From assembly GCF_004216915.1 (NCBI RefSeq), contig NZ_SGXD01000002.1, positions 868,001 through 932,000 on the forward strand: 64,000 nt of DNA, in the 5' to 3' direction. A model generated the notes under the pieces. It worked only from the letters and a program-made list of their open reading frames with translations, searched no databases and was not told the DNA's origin. A program made the translations under genes and the position numbers. Source of the stretch: Motilibacter rhizosphaerae. GTDB taxonomy: Bacteria > Actinomycetota > Actinomycetes > Motilibacterales > Motilibacteraceae. This document shows positions 62,335 through 64,000 of this stretch, piece after piece. Every line of letters begins with the position of its first letter. Position 1 is the stretch's first letter.

Positions 62335-64000
62335 CTAGCCCTGCGCGACGGCGTCGTCCGCCGGCTGCTCCTCCGCGACCGGGCCGTCGGCGCCGGCGGC
62401 CAGGCCGACCTCCGCGTCGTCCCCGAGGAACACGTCGGCACGGGCGTAGTCGCGCAGGGCGACGCGCTGCTCCGGGACCGACTCGTCGACGACCTCGGCG
62501 GTGTCGGCGAGCGGGCGGCCGAGGACCGCGGCGTAGACCTCGGCGAGGTGGCGGCGCTGGCCCTCCCAGGAGAACTCCGCGCGCAGCGCCGGGTCGGACA
62601 CGGCCGCGACGAAGCGCTCCCGCTGGTCCAGCGCCTCGCGGGCGGCGCGGGCGAGGTCGAGCGGGTCCTCAGCGCGGTGCACGGTGCCGAGCCCCCTGGC
62701 GGTGACGAACTCCGCCTGGGTGCGCACGTCGCTGACGCAGAGCGGGAGCCCGGCCAGGACGTACTCGAAGAGCTTGTTCGTCATCGCCATCTCGTGGCTG
62801 GGGTAGTGCAGGATCGGCACCAGCCCGACGTCGGCGCTCGACAGGAACCCCACGACGTCGCCCGGCGGGACCGGGTCGACGAAGTGGACGCGGTCGGCCA
62901 CCCCGAGCTCGGCGGCCTGCTCGCGGAGGCGGTCGACGTAGAGGGTGCGGCTGTGCGGGACGCAGTTGACCGCGAGGTGCACGCCGGGCAGGTGGGGCAG
63001 CGCGGCGATCGCCGTGTCGACGCCCCGGGCCTTCGTGACGCCGCCGCTGTAGACGAGCAGGGGCACCTCGGCGCCGAGCCCGCAGGCGGCGCGCAGCGAG
63101 GGGCCGCCGCGGCGGGCCGCCGCGCTCGCCGACGGGATGTTGAGCACGACGGCGGGGCGCCGCGGGAGCGAGTAGTCCTGCTGCAGCCGGTCGGCGATGG
63201 GCTCGGAGACCGTGATGAGCTGCGCCGCCGAGCGGACGAACTCCGCCTCGAGGTCCGCCCAGGCGGCGACGACCCGTCGGGTGCGCCCGCCGTACTGCGA
63301 CAGGCCGCGGACGTACTCGTGGGCGTCGTAGACCCACGGGACCGTACGCGGCTGCGCGGCCAGCAGCGCCCGGTCGGCCGCGCCCGCGGCGATGCCGACG
63401 ACCTGCACGTCGTGCGCGTGGATGACGTCGGGGGCGAGCAGGTCGAGCACGGGTCCCATGGCGAGCTCGTAGTCGCCGACCTCGGGCAGCGCGCGCCGCC
63501 AGGACGCGGCGACCGGCGTGCGGTGCCAGGCGCCGTCCCAGACCCGCCAGCCCTTGCGCGCGGCGCGGTCGATCTCGCTGCCGGCCTTCGAGCGGGCCTT
63601 CACGACGAACCCGCCGCCGACGACCGCCGCCCGCAGCGCGTAGGCGCGGGCCGCCTCGGGGACGGCCGGTGATCCCGCGGCGCGCGCCGCCTTCAACCGC
63701 CCGGACGCCGCGCGGCCGGAGCGGGCGACCACGCGCACGCGCGACCACGCGGTGAGCCGGGCGTCCCGGTCGGGGTAGCCGACCGGTGGGCGCCAGCGGC
63801 GCAGGGCCTCGCGCCGGGCGCGCCGGGCCTCGCGCAGCCGGTAGTCGACGGGGACGCGGACCACGGTGACGGGTCCGAGCTGCGCGACGCTCGGGCCGGC
63901 GTCGCTGGTGATGCCGAGCACGGTGACCTGAAGGCCGAGCGCGGCCACGGCCAGTGCGGTCTTCTTCACCCGGGTGTCGGTCGCGACGTCGTTGCTGACC
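62335..64000 (-). CDS. GT4 glycosyltransferase (5' end cut by window edge)
   Basis: At least 555 residues are seen; the N-terminus lies beyond the right edge. The edge sequence reads VSNDVATDTRVKKTALAVAA, the typical start of GT4 proteins. Donor-domain motifs are VYSGGVTKARGVDTAIAALP and EMAMTNKLFEYVLAGLPLCV. A ~60-residue C-terminal tail rich in Asp/Ala follows. It lies 3 bases before the membrane protein gene and probably belongs to the same surface-polysaccharide locus. Confidence 0.8.
   Translation of the reverse strand, partial: VSNDVATDTRVKKTALAVAALGLQVTVLGITSDAGPSVAQLGPVTVVRVPVDYRLREARRARREALRRWRPPVGYPDRDARLTAWSRVRVVARSGRAASGRLKAARAAGSPAVPEAARAYALRAAVVGGGFVVKARSKAGSEIDRAARKGWRVWDGAWHRTPVAASWRRALPEVGDYELAMGPVLDLLAPDVIHAHDVQVVGIAAGAADRALLAAQPRTVPWVYDAHEYVRGLSQYGGRTRRVVAAWADLEAEFVRSAAQLITVSEPIADRLQQDYSLPRRPAVVLNIPSASAAARRGGPSLRAACGLGAEVPLLVYSGGVTKARGVDTAIAALPHLPGVHLAVNCVPHSRTLYVDRLREQAAELGVADRVHFVDPVPPGDVVGFLSSADVGLVPILHYPSHEMAMTNKLFEYVLAGLPLCVSDVRTQAEFVTARGLGTVHRAEDPLDLARAAREALDQRERFVAAVSDPALRAEFSWEGQRRHLAEVYAAVLGRPLADTAEVVDESVPEQRVALRDYARADVFLGDDAEVGLAAGADGPVAEEQPADDAVAQG

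Noticed and set aside
1-64000. Many long open frames opposite or out of phase with the genes listed here
   Set aside because: They show the Arg/Ala/Gly/Pro-rich or Asp/His-poor composition produced by GC-biased third positions of real genes in other frames, and lack recognisable domains.

Overview
The window is very GC-rich DNA with strong third-position GC bias, and its genes are those of a free-living actinobacterium. Markers are a WhiB2/WhmD-type iron-sulfur regulator, the F420 genes fbiA and fbiB, DUF3499, DUF5719, TIGR03089, an AfsR-like SARP/LuxR regulator, a PhoP/PhoR-like two-component system and many leaderless transcripts (a -10 box TANNNT 6-8 bases before the start codon). A FliA/WhiG-type promoter before a diguanylate cyclase suggests a motile or zoospore-forming lineage. 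The genus cannot be fixed from sequence alone. No rRNA, tRNA, prophage, insertion sequence or CRISPR array was seen.

Layout. 1-12.3 kb is a conserved actinobacterial block: SIS isomerase, Trm112-like protein, phosphomannomutase manB, DUF3499, a Zincin-like protein, DUF5719, a large membrane glycosyltransferase, whiB, a PAS-GGDEF protein, fbiA and fbiB. 12.3-20.9 kb holds a LacI repressor, a membrane GGDEF-EAL protein and a sugar ABC transporter/beta-glucosidase operon with two palindromic operators inside its promoter. 21-29 kb carries an AlkA-like DNA glycosylase, a GT2-GtrA fusion, the PhoP/PhoR-like pair, an NDP-sugar synthase, a flippase-like protein, a frameshifted DUF6328 gene and a SAP-like protein. 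29-37.5 kb contains a secreted glycosidase-like protein, glycosyltransferases, a methyltransferase, a small hydrophilic ORF inside an array of inverted 20-bp repeats, and polyprenyl-sugar and GT-C type membrane enzymes.

37.5-64 kb is an envelope region: the SARP/LuxR regulator, three consecutive secreted cell-wall proteins (M15-like peptidase, SpoIID-like, amidase_2) that share a C-terminal four-cysteine module, an LCP ligase, UDP-ManNAc dehydrogenase and UDP-GlcNAc 2-epimerase, two tandem heparinase II/III-like lyases (the second frameshifted), glycosyltransferases, an MFS transporter, NAD(P)HX dehydratase, a histidine phosphatase and a double-methyltransferase fusion.

How it fits together. 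manB, the NDP-sugar synthase, the polyprenyl-type GT2 and the GT-C/DUF2079 membrane proteins look like supply and transfer of activated mannose-type sugars to the envelope. wecB and the dehydrogenase can make UDP-ManNAcA, the LCP protein can attach a polymer to peptidoglycan, and the lyases and wall hydrolases can remodel it. The LacI/ABC/bgl unit looks like beta-glucoside (cellobiose-like) uptake; no transporter ATPase is present, so one must be shared from elsewhere.

The main leads are PhoP-box-like arrays at the same distance (45 bp) from two start codons, the shared C-terminal wall-enzyme module, the operators nested in the sugar promoter, overlapping divergent leaderless promoters and the inverted repeat array. 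Two genes have single-base frameshifts, which may be sequencing errors.
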